36,220 nt of DNA from Bacillota bacterium (GCA_023388195.1 JAEWGR010000165.1:1-36220), one strand, 5' to 3'. Shown: positions 1 to 8,690, counted from the stretch's first letter. The notes: a model not told the origin generated them from the sequence alone. Numbers and translations are program-made.

Positions 1-6
1 CTGTAT

Positions 7-14
7 CACCTCCT
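7..14 (-). promoter_or_regulatory. Ribosome binding site of a gene lying left of the window
   Basis: Read on the minus strand this is AGGAGGTG, a near-perfect Shine-Dalgarno sequence, placed so that its start codon would fall just outside the left edge. It implies another leftward gene after the DUF421 gene. The terminator at 65-104 separates the two, so that gene probably has its own promoter in 15-64; no convincing -35/-10 pair was seen there. Confidence 0.45.
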
Positions 15-64
15 GTCATTATATTCCCGGATATAGGGAGTTGATTCACGATTGCCGCTTAAGG

Positions 65-104
65 AAAAAAGCCCGTGTGTACTTAATTTAAGTTCCCGGG
101 CTTT
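65..104 (-). terminator. Rho-independent terminator of the DUF421 gene
   Basis: On the minus strand an outer stem AAGCCCG/CGGGCTT encloses an inner stem ACTTA/TAAGT and is followed by a run of T. It begins about 11 bases past the stop codon of the leftward DUF421 gene. Confidence 0.8.
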
Positions 105-115
105 ATTAATTAGCC

Positions 116-847
116 TTAGTTTTTGGGGTTTGCAGGAGCATTGCCCCCGCCATCGTTCTGGGTGTCAATATAGAGATTTCCTTCCGGTGTAAGCAGGGCC
201 AGGGTTACGTTGGCCAAATCGCTGATGCCGCTGTTATTTAGCTGCTGGAGCAGCTGTTCAATGGTTAACCCGCTTTGCAGCAAGTTTTGTTCAATTATTT
301 TGCCGTCAATAATAAGCTCCGTGCCTGGCGAATTTTGCACTGCGGTTTGCTTTTGACTTTGGGTCTGCAAGTCCTTAATCAACAGGGGCTGATATTCCTG
401 TTTCTTTAAGACACTAAGCTGGCCGTCAGGCTCGATTAATGCCAATGCTATTTGCTGGGGATCAAAGGTACCCTGCTTTCGCAGCATTTCCAGCAGGTCA
501 TTGACATTATAGTAGCGTTTCTGTAGATTTGCTTCGAATATCTTCCCGTTATGGATGACTACCAATGGCTCTGCCTCAAGCAGCTTCCGGGCTGGCAGCG
601 AGACCTGACATAACTTATCAATCGCCAGCACCCATAATGAGGCCGCCGTTATCGCAACGATACCATTGCCGACGCTGAAGCCGGCGTCAGTAATGGCCGA
701 ACCGCCAATTTCGCCAATAACCAGGCCGATCACATAATCATAGAAGGTCAATTCCGACAGTGTTCTTCTGCCTAATATCCGGGAAATAAGCAGCAGGAAC
801 AATAATATTAATACGGTGCGCATACCGATAGCGAGTGCCTCTGTCAT
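116..847 (-). CDS. DUF421 (YetF/YkjA/YrbG-type) membrane protein
   Basis: 243 residues. The N-terminal third holds three hydrophobic segments (about 8-24, 38-55, 60-78), including the family-typical run ending in GRRTLSEL and the segment TFYDYVIGLVIGEIGG. The rest is a soluble tail with two related alpha/beta units: LVVIHNGKIFEANL near 95 and ELIIDGKIIEQNL near 177, each followed by a DLLEMLR or QLLQQLN-type helix. This matches the DUF421 family seen in spore-forming Firmicutes, a membrane anchor with a cytoplasmic YetF-like domain of unknown biochemical role. The C-terminal end is rich in Asn, Gly and Pro and looks disordered. ATG start with GGAGG nine bases upstream on the minus strand. It is monocistronic here, with a terminator immediately after it. 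Confidence 0.88.
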   Translation of the reverse strand: MTEALAIGMRTVLILLFLLLISRILGRRTLSELTFYDYVIGLVIGEIGGSAITDAGFSVGNGIVAITAASLWVLAIDKLCQVSLPARKLLEAEPLVVIHNGKIFEANLQKRYYNVNDLLEMLRKQGTFDPQQIALALIEPDGQLSVLKKQEYQPLLIKDLQTQSQKQTAVQNSPGTELIIDGKIIEQNLLQSGLTIEQLLQQLNNSGISDLANVTLALLTPEGNLYIDTQNDGGGNAPANPKN

Positions 848-1108
848 TAAACAATACCTCCGAGTCTGCCCTTTAGCGGTTTACTTTACCCTTGTCTGTA
901 ATTTTACATAGTTGAAAATTTAGTATGTACATTAAACTCATAATTATGAAAGCTGCCTTAGTCTATATGTTCAGCAGGAACCTTCGAAGCCATGGCCTAT
1001 GAAATTACTTGTAAAAATACAGGAAGATTTATTATCGGTTTTGATGTAAAATTAGATAAGCACAGCGGCATAGACGCTGCTTTACTAGCCGGGACAAGGA
1101 GATAACTG

Positions 1109-1678
1109 ATGGCGAAGTCCAGTGGTATTCCTGACAGTGTTAAATGGCAGGCCGTGATTGACTGTGATAAGGGCTGGGACGGGCTGTTTTTCTATGGGGT
1201 AAAGACAACAGGCATCTTTTGCCGGCCGGCTTGCCGGGCCAAAACTCCCCGGCGCGAGAATGTCGTTTTTTTTGCCGATACGGCGCAAGCTATGGCTGCC
1301 GGTTTTCGCCCCTGTAAAAAATGCCGGCCTGATATATTGGGTTTTGCACCAGATATTGAGCTGGTGAGTCAGGCGGCGGCAATATTTACTCAGCAGTATC
1401 ATACGCCAATTACTGCCGGCACAGTTTCCAGGCTACTGGGCGTGAGTGCACCGCATCTGACGAGATTATTTAAACAGCACCAGGGCTGTACGCCAGTGCA
1501 GTATTTGACTAGAGTAAGAGTGGCTATGGCGGTGAAGCAGCTGCAGCAGGAAAATGCTACTATTCTTGAGGTTGCTTATGCGACAGGCTTTATTAGCTTA
1601 TCTAATTTCTACAGGTGTTTCCAGGCCCAAATAGGGGATACGCCTAACCGGTTTAGAAAAAAGCGAGGTGATTTATAG
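1109..1678 (+). CDS. adaA: AdaA-like methylphosphotriester-DNA methyltransferase and AraC-type activator
   Basis: 189 residues. The N-terminal Ada metal-binding domain (about 10-76) contains all four zinc-ligand cysteines: C38 and C42 in FCRPACRAKTP, and C69 and C72 in RPCKKCRPD. In Ada proteins C38 also accepts the methyl group from DNA phosphotriesters and switches the protein into a transcriptional activator. Residues about 85-186 form an AraC-type double helix-turn-helix (LLGVSAPHLTRLFKQHQGCTP, then AYATGFISLSNFYRCFQ). There is no C-terminal O6-methylguanine methyltransferase domain; that activity is in the next gene, as in the split AdaA/AdaB arrangement of Bacillus. ATG start with AAGGAG seven bases upstream. 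Its stop codon overlaps the GTG of the next gene, so it is the first gene of a coupled repair operon that it probably activates itself. Confidence 0.95.
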   Translation: MAKSSGIPDSVKWQAVIDCDKGWDGLFFYGVKTTGIFCRPACRAKTPRRENVVFFADTAQAMAAGFRPCKKCRPDILGFAPDIELVSQAAAIFTQQYHTPITAGTVSRLLGVSAPHLTRLFKQHQGCTPVQYLTRVRVAMAVKQLQQENATILEVAYATGFISLSNFYRCFQAQIGDTPNRFRKKRGDL

Positions 1679-2169
1679 TGGCTTACTATTTTTATCAAAC
1701 CGATATCGGCCAAATTGGTATCTGCGAGCAGGCTGGCAGCATTACCCGGCTTTATTTTGCCAGCGACCAGGTACCGGACAGTGATGGGCTATGTGAAACA
1801 CCCATTCTCCGGGAGGCAGCCCGGCAATTAGGCAGTTATCTCGCCGGTTCGCTCACCGAGTTTACGCTGCCGCTGGCACCGGCCGGCACTGTTTTTATGC
1901 AACAAGTCTGGGCCAGGCTTGTTGAGATCCCCTACAGTAAAACCGTTTCTTATCAAGATATTGCTGTACAGGTTGGTAACCCGAAAGCGGCCCGGGCAGT
2001 TGGCCTTGCTAATAATCGTAACCCTATTCCAATTTTTATTCCCTGTCACCGTGTGGTTGGGGCTAATGGTTCCCTGACAGGCTACCGGGGTGGACTTGAG
2101 CTTAAGCAAAAACTGCTGGCGCTGGAACAGGGCCGGGGAAAAACTGCCGGCGGCCATGACTGTATATGA
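1678..2169 (+). CDS. ogt: Methylated-DNA--protein-cysteine methyltransferase (Ogt/AdaB)
   Basis: 163 residues. It repairs O6-alkylguanine and O4-alkylthymine by irreversible transfer of the alkyl group to its own cysteine. The active-site motif IPCHRVVG is complete, with C123 as the acceptor. The helix-turn-helix region upstream (VWARLVEIPYSKTVSYQDIA, about 78-96) and the Asn hinge segment (AVGLANNRNP) are present. The length is normal for the family. The GTG start overlaps the adaA stop by one base, with GAGGTG in the end of adaA as the ribosome binding site, and the stop overlaps the alkA start in an ATGA arrangement. Translation of the three genes is therefore coupled. Confidence 0.95.
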   Translation: MAYYFYQTDIGQIGICEQAGSITRLYFASDQVPDSDGLCETPILREAARQLGSYLAGSLTEFTLPLAPAGTVFMQQVWARLVEIPYSKTVSYQDIAVQVGNPKAARAVGLANNRNPIPIFIPCHRVVGANGSLTGYRGGLELKQKLLALEQGRGKTAGGHDCI

Positions 2170-3071
2170 ACCTTACTGATCAATGTATTGAAATAGATAC
2201 GCTGCCGGAATTTCGTTTTGCCGAACAGGTTGCCTTTCTTCGCCTGGCACCGCTTGATTGTTTGTATACAGTAGCGGCAAATGCCATTTACAAAGCAATT
2301 CGGGTACGCGGGGGGCCGGCAATACTAAAAGTTTCGGCCACGGCTGCTGATAAGCTGGCGGTTATGCATTCCGGCCCTGCCGGTGAGGGTCTGCTGGCGG
2401 AGACAGTCAAGCAGTATGTAGTTGAGTGGTTCAATCTCGATACCGATATCAGTCCCTTTTACGCAATGGCGAAACCGGATAGGCTGCTGGCTCCTTTGGC
2501 TGAGCGTTACCGCGGGCTGTATATTGTCGGCATACCTGATTTATTTGAGGCAATTGCCTGGGCTATTATTGGCCAGCAGATTAATTTGACCTTTGCCTAT
2601 CAGTTAAAGCACCGTTTTACCCAGGCTTTTGGTGACCAGTTCACGTCCGGGGGCCGCCAGTATTGGCTGTTTCCGCTGCCGGCGGTAGTAGCAGGCCTGG
2701 AGGTCGAGGATTTCCTGCCGCTGCAGTTTTCCCGACAAAAGGCAGTCTACCTTATTGGTGCAGCCCAGGCAATTATGTCAAATCAGCTTAGTAAGGAAAA
2801 ACTGTTGCAGGAGCCAGGCCTGGCGGCCATGAAAAGTCAATTGATGAATCTGAAAGGCGTCGGTGAATGGACTGCCGACTATGTGCTGTTAAAATGCCTG
2901 CGCCAGTTAACCGCTTTCCCCGTAGGTGATGCCGGGTTGCAGAATGCAGTCAAATCCGGCTTGGCGATGGCTAAGAAACCAACTGCGACAGAGCTTCATC
3001 ACCTGGCCGAGCCCTGGCAGGGCTGGGAGGCGTATGCGACTTTTTACCTGTGGCGCAGTCTCTATACGTAG
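2166..3071 (+). CDS. alkA: DNA-3-methyladenine glycosylase II (AlkA)
   Basis: 301 residues. This base-excision glycosylase removes 3-methyladenine and other alkylated purines. Visible features are an N-terminal AlkA_N-like domain (about 1-120), the AIAWAIIGQQINL helix that begins the HhH-GPD fold (about 129-141), a helix-hairpin-helix LKGVGEWTADY (about 229-239), and the catalytic Asp in FPVGDAG (D255). No iron-sulfur cysteine cluster follows, as expected for the AlkA branch. It is the third gene of the ada operon with a 4-base overlap with ogt, so the operon deals with phosphotriester, O6-guanine and N3-purine lesions together. It is closed by the large hairpin at 3082-3130. Confidence 0.93.
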   Translation: MNLTDQCIEIDTLPEFRFAEQVAFLRLAPLDCLYTVAANAIYKAIRVRGGPAILKVSATAADKLAVMHSGPAGEGLLAETVKQYVVEWFNLDTDISPFYAMAKPDRLLAPLAERYRGLYIVGIPDLFEAIAWAIIGQQINLTFAYQLKHRFTQAFGDQFTSGGRQYWLFPLPAVVAGLEVEDFLPLQFSRQKAVYLIGAAQAIMSNQLSKEKLLQEPGLAAMKSQLMNLKGVGEWTADYVLLKCLRQLTAFPVGDAGLQNAVKSGLAMAKKPTATELHHLAEPWQGWEAYATFYLWRSLYT

Positions 3072-3081
3072 AAATAAATGG

Positions 3082-3130
3082 ACAAACAGCCAGGGAATTG
3101 AACAAACTGTTCAATTCCCTGGCTGTTTGT
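3082..3130. terminator. Bidirectional rho-independent terminator between alkA and the last tctC
   Basis: A perfect 23-bp inverted repeat (3082-3104 with 3108-3130) with a three-base loop AAC. It sits between two convergent genes whose stop codons lie about 11 and 32 bases away. T-rich flanks on both sides suggest it ends transcription from both strands. Confidence 0.88.
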
Positions 3131-3161
3131 TTAGCATGCATGCCCGGTGTTTCAGGTTTGG

Positions 3162-4187
3162 CTATTTCCGTTGATTTCTGATCTTTTCCAGAATACCCGT
3201 ATCCTTTAATGTCAGTGTGATTTTTTGCCTGTCGGCCAGCCATTTGTCTTGCGTTTCCTGGGGGCCTAAATATTGGACGGGAAGGCCGATATTGCTCATA
3301 TTACCGGTGAATTCGGGATCAGATATGATGTTTTTAAAGCCTGCGGCCAATTTCTTTTTTATTTGTGGCGGCATTTCTTTAGGCACTGCTATGCCATACC
3401 AGTTAGTTAGGGTAATATCCAGTCCCTGCTCTTTAAAAGTAGGCGTTTGCGCCAGCACCGGATCAGATAGCCGCTGTTCTCCTGAAACTGCCAAGATTCT
3501 AATAGTGCCATTTTTGACATGTTCTCTAATTACCATAGGGTTAACAAAACTTAGGTGTACATGTCCGCCCAATAAAGCTGCGGTAGCTTCACTTGCGCCG
3601 GAAAATGGGACCTGCTCAATGGTAACACTGGCTGTTTGGGCAACCATCTCGCCGAGCAGGTGGGGGAAGGAACCCACCCCACCGTGACCAAATTTTAATT
3701 CGCCCGGATGCTGCCTGGCGTAGTCAATCAGTTCAGTCAGTGTTTGCCAGGGTTTATTAGTTTGGACTGCCAGAACCATTGGGGTTGCTGCAACCTGTGC
3801 AATTGGCGCCAGTGCAATTGGATAATCGTATTTAACAGAGCCATAGAGTGGCAGTAACAGCATATCAATACCTGTTATCCCGATAGTATAGCCATCCGGA
3901 TTGGCACCGGCCAATTCATTCCACCCGATAGTGCCTGCTCCGCCCGGCCGGTTAACGATGGTCAGCGGTTGGCCTAAATACTTTGGGGCAAATTTTTCTA
4001 ATGAGCGGGCCGTCAAGTCCAGACCACCGCCAACGCCGAATGGCACAATAACAGTAATAGGTTTTTCCGGGAACCTTGTCGTTGCCGTACTGGGAATGTT
4101 TTGAACTTGCACATCACTACAACCTGCCAAGGTGGATATAATTAATAATACTGTCGCCAAAAGCAGCAGCATTTTCTTGTGTAGCAT
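3162..4187 (-). CDS. tctC: TctC/Bug-type tripartite tricarboxylate transporter solute-binding lipoprotein, copy 1 (operon-distal)
   Basis: 341 residues. It binds a carboxylate-type substrate outside the membrane and delivers it to TctAB; the actual substrate cannot be read from sequence. There is a lipoprotein signal peptide with lipobox LAGC at about residue 24. The Bug-fold binding loops are visible: VPFGVGGGLDLTAR after the first strand, NRPGGAGTIGWNELA, and FGHGGVGSFPHLLGE. The conserved Asp after the Gly-rich loop is present. I chose the ATG at 4187 because AAAGGAGG lies seven bases before it; a longer reading from 4205 would run over this site. It is the last of five tandem paralogues, 90 bases downstream of copy 2 with no terminator between. 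Confidence 0.93.
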   Translation of the reverse strand: MLHKKMLLLLATVLLIISTLAGCSDVQVQNIPSTATTRFPEKPITVIVPFGVGGGLDLTARSLEKFAPKYLGQPLTIVNRPGGAGTIGWNELAGANPDGYTIGITGIDMLLLPLYGSVKYDYPIALAPIAQVAATPMVLAVQTNKPWQTLTELIDYARQHPGELKFGHGGVGSFPHLLGEMVAQTASVTIEQVPFSGASEATAALLGGHVHLSFVNPMVIREHVKNGTIRILAVSGEQRLSDPVLAQTPTFKEQGLDITLTNWYGIAVPKEMPPQIKKKLAAGFKNIISDPEFTGNMSNIGLPVQYLGPQETQDKWLADRQKITLTLKDTGILEKIRNQRK

Positions 4188-4277
4188 AACATCCTCCTTT
4201 AACAATCCAGTTTGCCCGATACTTTTATCTTCGAGAGAAAACCGAGGATGAGAAATTAATCCGGTCTGGTCAATTCC

Positions 4278-5309
4278 TTATTTCTTTTGGGCTTTGATTT
4301 TTTCCAGTACACCGCTGCCCTGAATGGTTTTGGTAAGTCGCTGATTGTCAGCAAGCCATTTGTCCTGAGACTGCTGTGGCCCTAGATATTCGATCTGTAA
4401 TCCGAGATTAGTCATATTTTTGGTGAATTCGGGGTCGGTAATAATCCCTTTTAACCCTTCGGCCAGCTTATTCTTTATTTCCGGGGGCGTATCTTTCGGG
4501 ATTGCAACTCCATGCCAATTTGTTATTGCAACATTTAGGTTTTTCTCTTGCAGGGTTGGCAGCTGTGAAAACTCCGGATCAGCCATGCGCTGCTCACCGG
4601 TCGTTGCTAATACCCGGATTGTGCCTTTCTTAATATGCTCTTTAATTATGGTAGGATTAACAAATGCCAGTTGAACATGTCCTCCCAGCAGTGAGGCGGT
4701 TACCTCACCGGCCCCAGCGAAAGGAACCTGTTCAATTGAAATATCAGCGGCCTGGCAAAACATTTCGCCGGTTAGGTGAGTGAGGGAGCCCATGCCGCCA
4801 TTACCAAATTTGAGTTGTCCCGGATGGCTCTTCGCAAAGGCGATTACGTCATCCAGCGTCTGCCATTCCTGATCACTTCTGACTGCCAGGGCCATGGGGA
4901 GGGCGATGATCTGAGCCAGCGGATCTAAGGCCGTAGGGTAGTTATATTTTAATGATCCATAAAGCGGCAGCAATAACAGCTCAGGCGCAGTAATGCCCAG
5001 GGTATAGCCATCAGAAGCTGATCCTGCCAGTTCGTTCCAGCCAAGGGAACCGCCACCGCCGGGCTTGTTAATAATAACAAGCGGCTGGCCTAAATATTTT
5101 GGCGCGAATTTTTCCAGTGACCGGGCTGTTAAGTCTAACCCGCCACCAACACTGAAGGGGACGATCATAGTGAGTGGCTTTTCCGGGAATTTGGCAGCTT
5201 TGCTGACAGGGATGCTCTGCTTTTGCATGTCGTTGTTACAACCTCCTATGAATATTGAAAAGGAGAAAACAGCTACTGCTAATAATAAACTCAGGTTTTT
5301 TTTATACAC
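4278..5309 (-). CDS. tctC: TctC/Bug-type solute-binding lipoprotein, copy 2
   Basis: 343 residues from the GTG start. Signal peptide with lipobox IGGC, followed by the mature Bug fold. Its first binding loop, VPFSVGGGLDLTAR, is the same as copy 3 and nearly that of copy 1, while the third loop (FGNGGMGSLTHLTGE) differs. The C-terminus GVLEKIKAQKK is shared by the set. Start choice: GTG at 5309 has AGGAGG ten bases upstream and matches the start of its paralogues (xxKKN); an in-frame TTG at 5318 is only one base from the ribosome binding site and is less likely. It lies 63 bases downstream of copy 3 on the same strand, apparently in one transcript. Confidence 0.92.
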   Translation of the reverse strand: MYKKNLSLLLAVAVFSFSIFIGGCNNDMQKQSIPVSKAAKFPEKPLTMIVPFSVGGGLDLTARSLEKFAPKYLGQPLVIINKPGGGGSLGWNELAGSASDGYTLGITAPELLLLPLYGSLKYNYPTALDPLAQIIALPMALAVRSDQEWQTLDDVIAFAKSHPGQLKFGNGGMGSLTHLTGEMFCQAADISIEQVPFAGAGEVTASLLGGHVQLAFVNPTIIKEHIKKGTIRVLATTGEQRMADPEFSQLPTLQEKNLNVAITNWHGVAIPKDTPPEIKNKLAEGLKGIITDPEFTKNMTNLGLQIEYLGPQQSQDKWLADNQRLTKTIQGSGVLEKIKAQKK

Positions 5310-5372
5310 TGCATTCAAGCCTCCTCTTTTATTGCAAGGTACATGGACAAAAATATAACCAATGATTATGGT

Positions 5373-6398
5373 TTATTTGCGCTGGGCTTTGATTTTCTCT
5401 AACACACCGCTAGCTTGCAGGGTACCGGAAAGTTGCTGACTATCTGCCAGCCATTTGGTTTGTGATTCCTCAGGACCTAGATATTCGATGGTAAGCCCCA
5501 CCGCAATCATATTTTTTTTAAATTCCGGATCATCAATTAATGCCTTGAATTTTTCAGATAGTTTATTTTTTATTGCTGGCGGTGTTTCTTTGGGAACTGC
5601 GATGCCAAACCAGTTTTTTACAACAAGATCAAGGCCTTGTTCTTTACAAGTGGGTATATGCTGCAGGGCCGGATCCTCTAATCGCTTGTCGCCGGTAACC
5701 GCCAATCCTCTAAGCGTGCCGGTCCGTATTTGCTCCTTAATAACAACAGGGTTGATGAAAGCAAGTTGAATATGTCCGCCTAATAAGGCTGCAGTTACTT
5801 CACCGGCGCCATTAAAAGGCACCTGCTCAATGGAAATGCTAGCTGACTGGCCAAACATTTCACTAACTATGTGGGGAAATGAGCCCAGGCCGCCATGGCC
5901 GAATTTGAGTTCGCCCGGATGTTTTTTGGCATATGCAATTATATCAGTAAGGTTCTGCCATGGTTGGTCATTTTGTATGACCAGTATTGACGGCGCTGCT
6001 GAAACCTGGGCAATTGGACTTAATGCGGTTGGATAATTATATTTGCTTGCACCATATAAAGGCAACAGTAACATATCCGGCGCAGTAATACCTATTGTGT
6101 AACCATCGGGATTTGATGCCGCCAGTTCGTTCCAGCCAATTGTACCGGCACCTCCGGGTCTGTTAGTAATAATCAGAGGTTGCCCTACATATTTTGTTGC
6201 CAGTTTTTCCAGTGAGCGGGCTGTTAAATCCAGACCGCCGCCAACACTGAACGGAACAATAACAGTAATTGGTTTTTCCGGAAATTTTTCAGCTTTGCTG
6301 ACAGGAATACTTTGCGTTTGTGTATCACTGCAACCTCCCAATAGGAAAGCAACAAATACCAGAACTAATACAGTGAGAACGTTTTTTTTCAATACCAC
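5373..6398 (-). CDS. tctC: TctC/Bug-type solute-binding lipoprotein, copy 3
   Basis: 341 residues. GTG start with GGGAG eight bases upstream. Signal peptide with lipobox LGGC near residue 23, then the mature domain beginning KFPEKPITVIVPF. Binding loops are VPFSVGGGLDLTAR, NRPGGAGTIGWNELA and FGHGGLGSFPHIVSE. The first two are very close to copies 1 and 2, so these three form a recent subgroup by eye. It sits 43 bases downstream of copy 4 and 63 upstream of copy 2 with no terminator in either gap. As with the others, the ligand is likely an organic carboxylate, but this is family knowledge only. Confidence 0.92.
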   Translation of the reverse strand: MVLKKNVLTVLVLVFVAFLLGGCSDTQTQSIPVSKAEKFPEKPITVIVPFSVGGGLDLTARSLEKLATKYVGQPLIITNRPGGAGTIGWNELAASNPDGYTIGITAPDMLLLPLYGASKYNYPTALSPIAQVSAAPSILVIQNDQPWQNLTDIIAYAKKHPGELKFGHGGLGSFPHIVSEMFGQSASISIEQVPFNGAGEVTAALLGGHIQLAFINPVVIKEQIRTGTLRGLAVTGDKRLEDPALQHIPTCKEQGLDLVVKNWFGIAVPKETPPAIKNKLSEKFKALIDDPEFKKNMIAVGLTIEYLGPEESQTKWLADSQQLSGTLQASGVLEKIKAQRK

Positions 6399-6441
6399 AG
6401 GTCATCTCCCTTGCTTTATACTCAATATTCAGTTAGCAATT

Positions 6442-7470
6442 TTATTTCTTTTGCGCTTTAATCTTCTCCAGCACACCGCTGGCATTTAAAGTCAGGTTGA
6501 GCTTTTGAGTATTTGCCTGCCATTTGTCCTGCGATTGCTGTGGTCCTAGATATTCAACCTTTAAACCAAGATTATTCATGTTTGTGGTAAAATCCGGGTC
6601 TGAAACCATTGCTTTAAAGTAGTCAGCCAATTTGTTTTTTAGCTCAGCAGGTACTTCTTTTGGTATTGCTACGCCAAACCAATTATTTAAAGGGACTTCG
6701 AGGCCTTGTTCCTTAAAAGTGGGGATTTGTCCCAACAGGGGATCATCAAGCCGGTGATCGCCTGTGACCGCCAGCGCTCTGACAGTGCCGTCTTTTATAT
6801 GTTCTTTAATGATCATGGGGTTAACAAAAGTAAGATCAACATGCCTGCCTAATAAGGCGCTGGCTGCTTCACCGCCGCCGGTGAAAGGGACCTGAACAAT
6901 TGTAATCCCGGCAGCTTGGGCAACCGACTCACCGAGGACGTGGGTAAACCCGCCAAGACCGCCATTAGCAAACTTTAGTTTACCAGGATGGGCTTTCGCA
7001 GCCTGAATCAGATCATTGAGGGATTGCCAAGGCTGATGGGCTTGTACAACTAATAGTAGCGGGACTGAATTAATTTGGGCCAGAGGCTGCAGAGCGGTTA
7101 GGTAGTCATATTTTGACGAACCATAGAGTGGCAATAACAACATATCACCTGCGGTTATGCTGAGAGTGTAGCCATCAGGGTTTGCTTCTGCCAGTTCATT
7201 CCAGCCAAGTGCACCGGCGCCTCCTGGTTTGTTTACAATAATTAGCGGTTGTCCAAGATGCTTTTGTGCTACCTTTTCTAATGAACGGGCTACTAAGTCT
7301 GAACCTGAGCCTACACTAGAGCCTACGATTAGAGTAAGCGGCTTTTCCGGGAATTTAGCAGTTTTATTATCGGGAATTTTTTGTAGATCCTGCTCGCCGC
7401 AGCCACTCAAGATGATGGAGATTGAAAATACCGTTATTAACAATAATAAGATTAGGTCTTTATTACGCAT
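6442..7470 (-). CDS. tctC: TctC/Bug-type solute-binding lipoprotein, copy 4 (divergent binding loop)
   Basis: 342 residues. ATG at 7470 chosen because TGGAGG lies eight bases before it; an upstream in-frame GTG at 7485 overlaps that site. The lipobox is LSGC. The fold and C-terminus (GVLEKIKAQKK) match the other copies, but the first ligand loop reads VGSSVGSGSDLVAR where copies 1-3 have a VPF-x-VGGGLDLTAR pattern. The third loop is ANGGLGGFTHVLGE. Loss of the VPF and GGGLD residues in a loop that normally contacts the substrate suggests a changed ligand. The gaps to copies 5 and 3 are 73 and 43 bases. Confidence 0.92.
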   Translation of the reverse strand: MRNKDLILLLLITVFSISIILSGCGEQDLQKIPDNKTAKFPEKPLTLIVGSSVGSGSDLVARSLEKVAQKHLGQPLIIVNKPGGAGALGWNELAEANPDGYTLSITAGDMLLLPLYGSSKYDYLTALQPLAQINSVPLLLVVQAHQPWQSLNDLIQAAKAHPGKLKFANGGLGGFTHVLGESVAQAAGITIVQVPFTGGGEAASALLGRHVDLTFVNPMIIKEHIKDGTVRALAVTGDHRLDDPLLGQIPTFKEQGLEVPLNNWFGVAIPKEVPAELKNKLADYFKAMVSDPDFTTNMNNLGLKVEYLGPQQSQDKWQANTQKLNLTLNASGVLEKIKAQKK

Positions 7471-7543
7471 ATGCCGGCCCTCCACGTACGACTGTAATTC
7501 AGTTTTTAAAAAGCGGATTCTTAAACGGGGGGCTATTTATGAC

Positions 7544-8563
7544 CTATTTCCGCTGGGCTTTGATTCTTTCAATAACACCAGTATCTTTTAAAGTGACCGT
7601 AAGTTTTTGATTATCGGCCAGCCATTTGTTTACTGTCTCCTGGGGGCCTTGATATTGAACTTTTATCCCCAGACTATTCATGTTTGCGGTAAATTCAGGA
7701 TCGGTAATAATTGCTTTAAAGCCTTCACTTAACTTGTTTTTTATATCAGGCGGAATTTCTTTGGGTGATGCAACTGCGAACCAGTTAGTTAATGTAATAT
7801 CGAGACCTTGCTCCTTAAATGTGGGTACTTGGGCGAATACGGGGTCATCTATCCGTTGCTCACTGGTTGTTGCCAGAACCCTTATGGTTCCGGTTCTGAC
7901 ATGCTCTTTAATTACCACCGGGTTACCTATAAGGAACTGAACATGTCCGCCAAGCAAAGCCCCGACAGCCTCGCTGCCGCCGGAAAAGGGAACTTGTTCA
8001 ATTGAAATTCCCGCTTCCCGGCTGAGCATCTCTCCCAGCACATGCGCAAAAGTACCCAGACCGGCATGGGCAAATTTCAGTTTTCCCGGATTTTTTTTTG
8101 CCTGGGCAATCAGATCATCGAGGTTTTGCCATGGTTGCTCAGCATGAACTGCTAATACCATCGGCAAAGCAGAAACCTGAGCGATAGGGCTTAAGGCGGT
8201 TAAGTAATTGTATTTTCCCGATCCGTATTGTGTCAGCAGTAACATATCAATGGCAACAATGCCAACAGTGTAACCATCGGGCGTGGCGGCAGCCAGCTCA
8301 TTCCAGCCCAGGCTACCGGCTGCTCCCGTCTTATTGGTAATAACCAGGGGCTGGCCTAAATATTTGGGAGCTAATTTTTCCATTGTCCGAGCGGTTACAT
8401 CTGTACCCGATCCGGGGCTGAAAGCGACAATCATATTAATCGGTTTTTCGGGGTATTTGCTGGCCACAGCAACCGGTTTACTTGGTGTACTCATGCAGCC
8501 TCCCAATTGAGAAACGACAAATAATATACAAATTAACGAAACTAGTTGAAATTTTTTTTGCAC
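7544..8563 (-). CDS. tctC: TctC/Bug-type solute-binding lipoprotein, copy 5 (first after tctA)
   Basis: 339 residues from GTG at 8563, which has AAAGGAGGT nine bases upstream, the same spacing as in copy 2. A longer in-frame reading to 8671 would add a non-signal-like extension across the ribosome binding site and an inverted repeat, so I reject it. The lipobox is LGGC. The first ligand loop is VAFSPGSGTDVTAR, closer to the usual Bug-family PGSGTD form than copies 1-3, and the third is AHAGLGTFAHVLGE. It follows tctA after an unusually long 219-base gap, while the other tctC gaps are 43-90 bases. Confidence 0.92.
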   Translation of the reverse strand: MQKKFQLVSLICILFVVSQLGGCMSTPSKPVAVASKYPEKPINMIVAFSPGSGTDVTARTMEKLAPKYLGQPLVITNKTGAAGSLGWNELAAATPDGYTVGIVAIDMLLLTQYGSGKYNYLTALSPIAQVSALPMVLAVHAEQPWQNLDDLIAQAKKNPGKLKFAHAGLGTFAHVLGEMLSREAGISIEQVPFSGGSEAVGALLGGHVQFLIGNPVVIKEHVRTGTIRVLATTSEQRIDDPVFAQVPTFKEQGLDITLTNWFAVASPKEIPPDIKNKLSEGFKAIITDPEFTANMNSLGIKVQYQGPQETVNKWLADNQKLTVTLKDTGVIERIKAQRK

Positions 8564-8661
8564 TGCAGGTTGACCTCCTTTAATATCAAGGATTACAAGT
8601 TGCCCAAGCAAGTGCGCCATTATTTTTAAACATAAGTATTGTAAAAGCAGATAAATTTGCA

Positions 8662-8690
8662 GTCTAATCACTCAAAACTGATGATTAGAC
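8662..8690. promoter_or_regulatory. Perfect inverted repeat in the leader between tctA and the tctC array
   Basis: GTCTAATCA and TGATTAGAC are perfectly inverted around an 11-base loop, inside the 219-base non-coding gap 8564-8782. There is no T run after it on the minus strand, so it is not a standard terminator. It could be an operator for an internal promoter, or an mRNA stability or processing hairpin that raises receptor mRNA relative to tctBA mRNA. No clear promoter was identified. Confidence 0.5.

Noticed and set aside
992..1105. A 37-codon reading frame just upstream of adaA, ending at its ribosome binding site
   Set aside because: No good ribosome binding site at a usual distance, no recognisable sequence, and the length is easily reached by chance. 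A leader peptide cannot be excluded but is not supported.
848..1108. Divergent promoter pair for the DUF421 gene and the ada operon
   Set aside because: TTGAAA- and TAAACT-like boxes near 911-940 are present, but with a poor spacer; not strong enough to annotate.
8564..8671. N-terminal extension of tctC copy 5 in the same frame
   Set aside because: It would place 36 extra residues before the signal peptide and run across a strong AAAGGAGGT site and an inverted repeat; paralogues start at the equivalent of the GTG at 8563.
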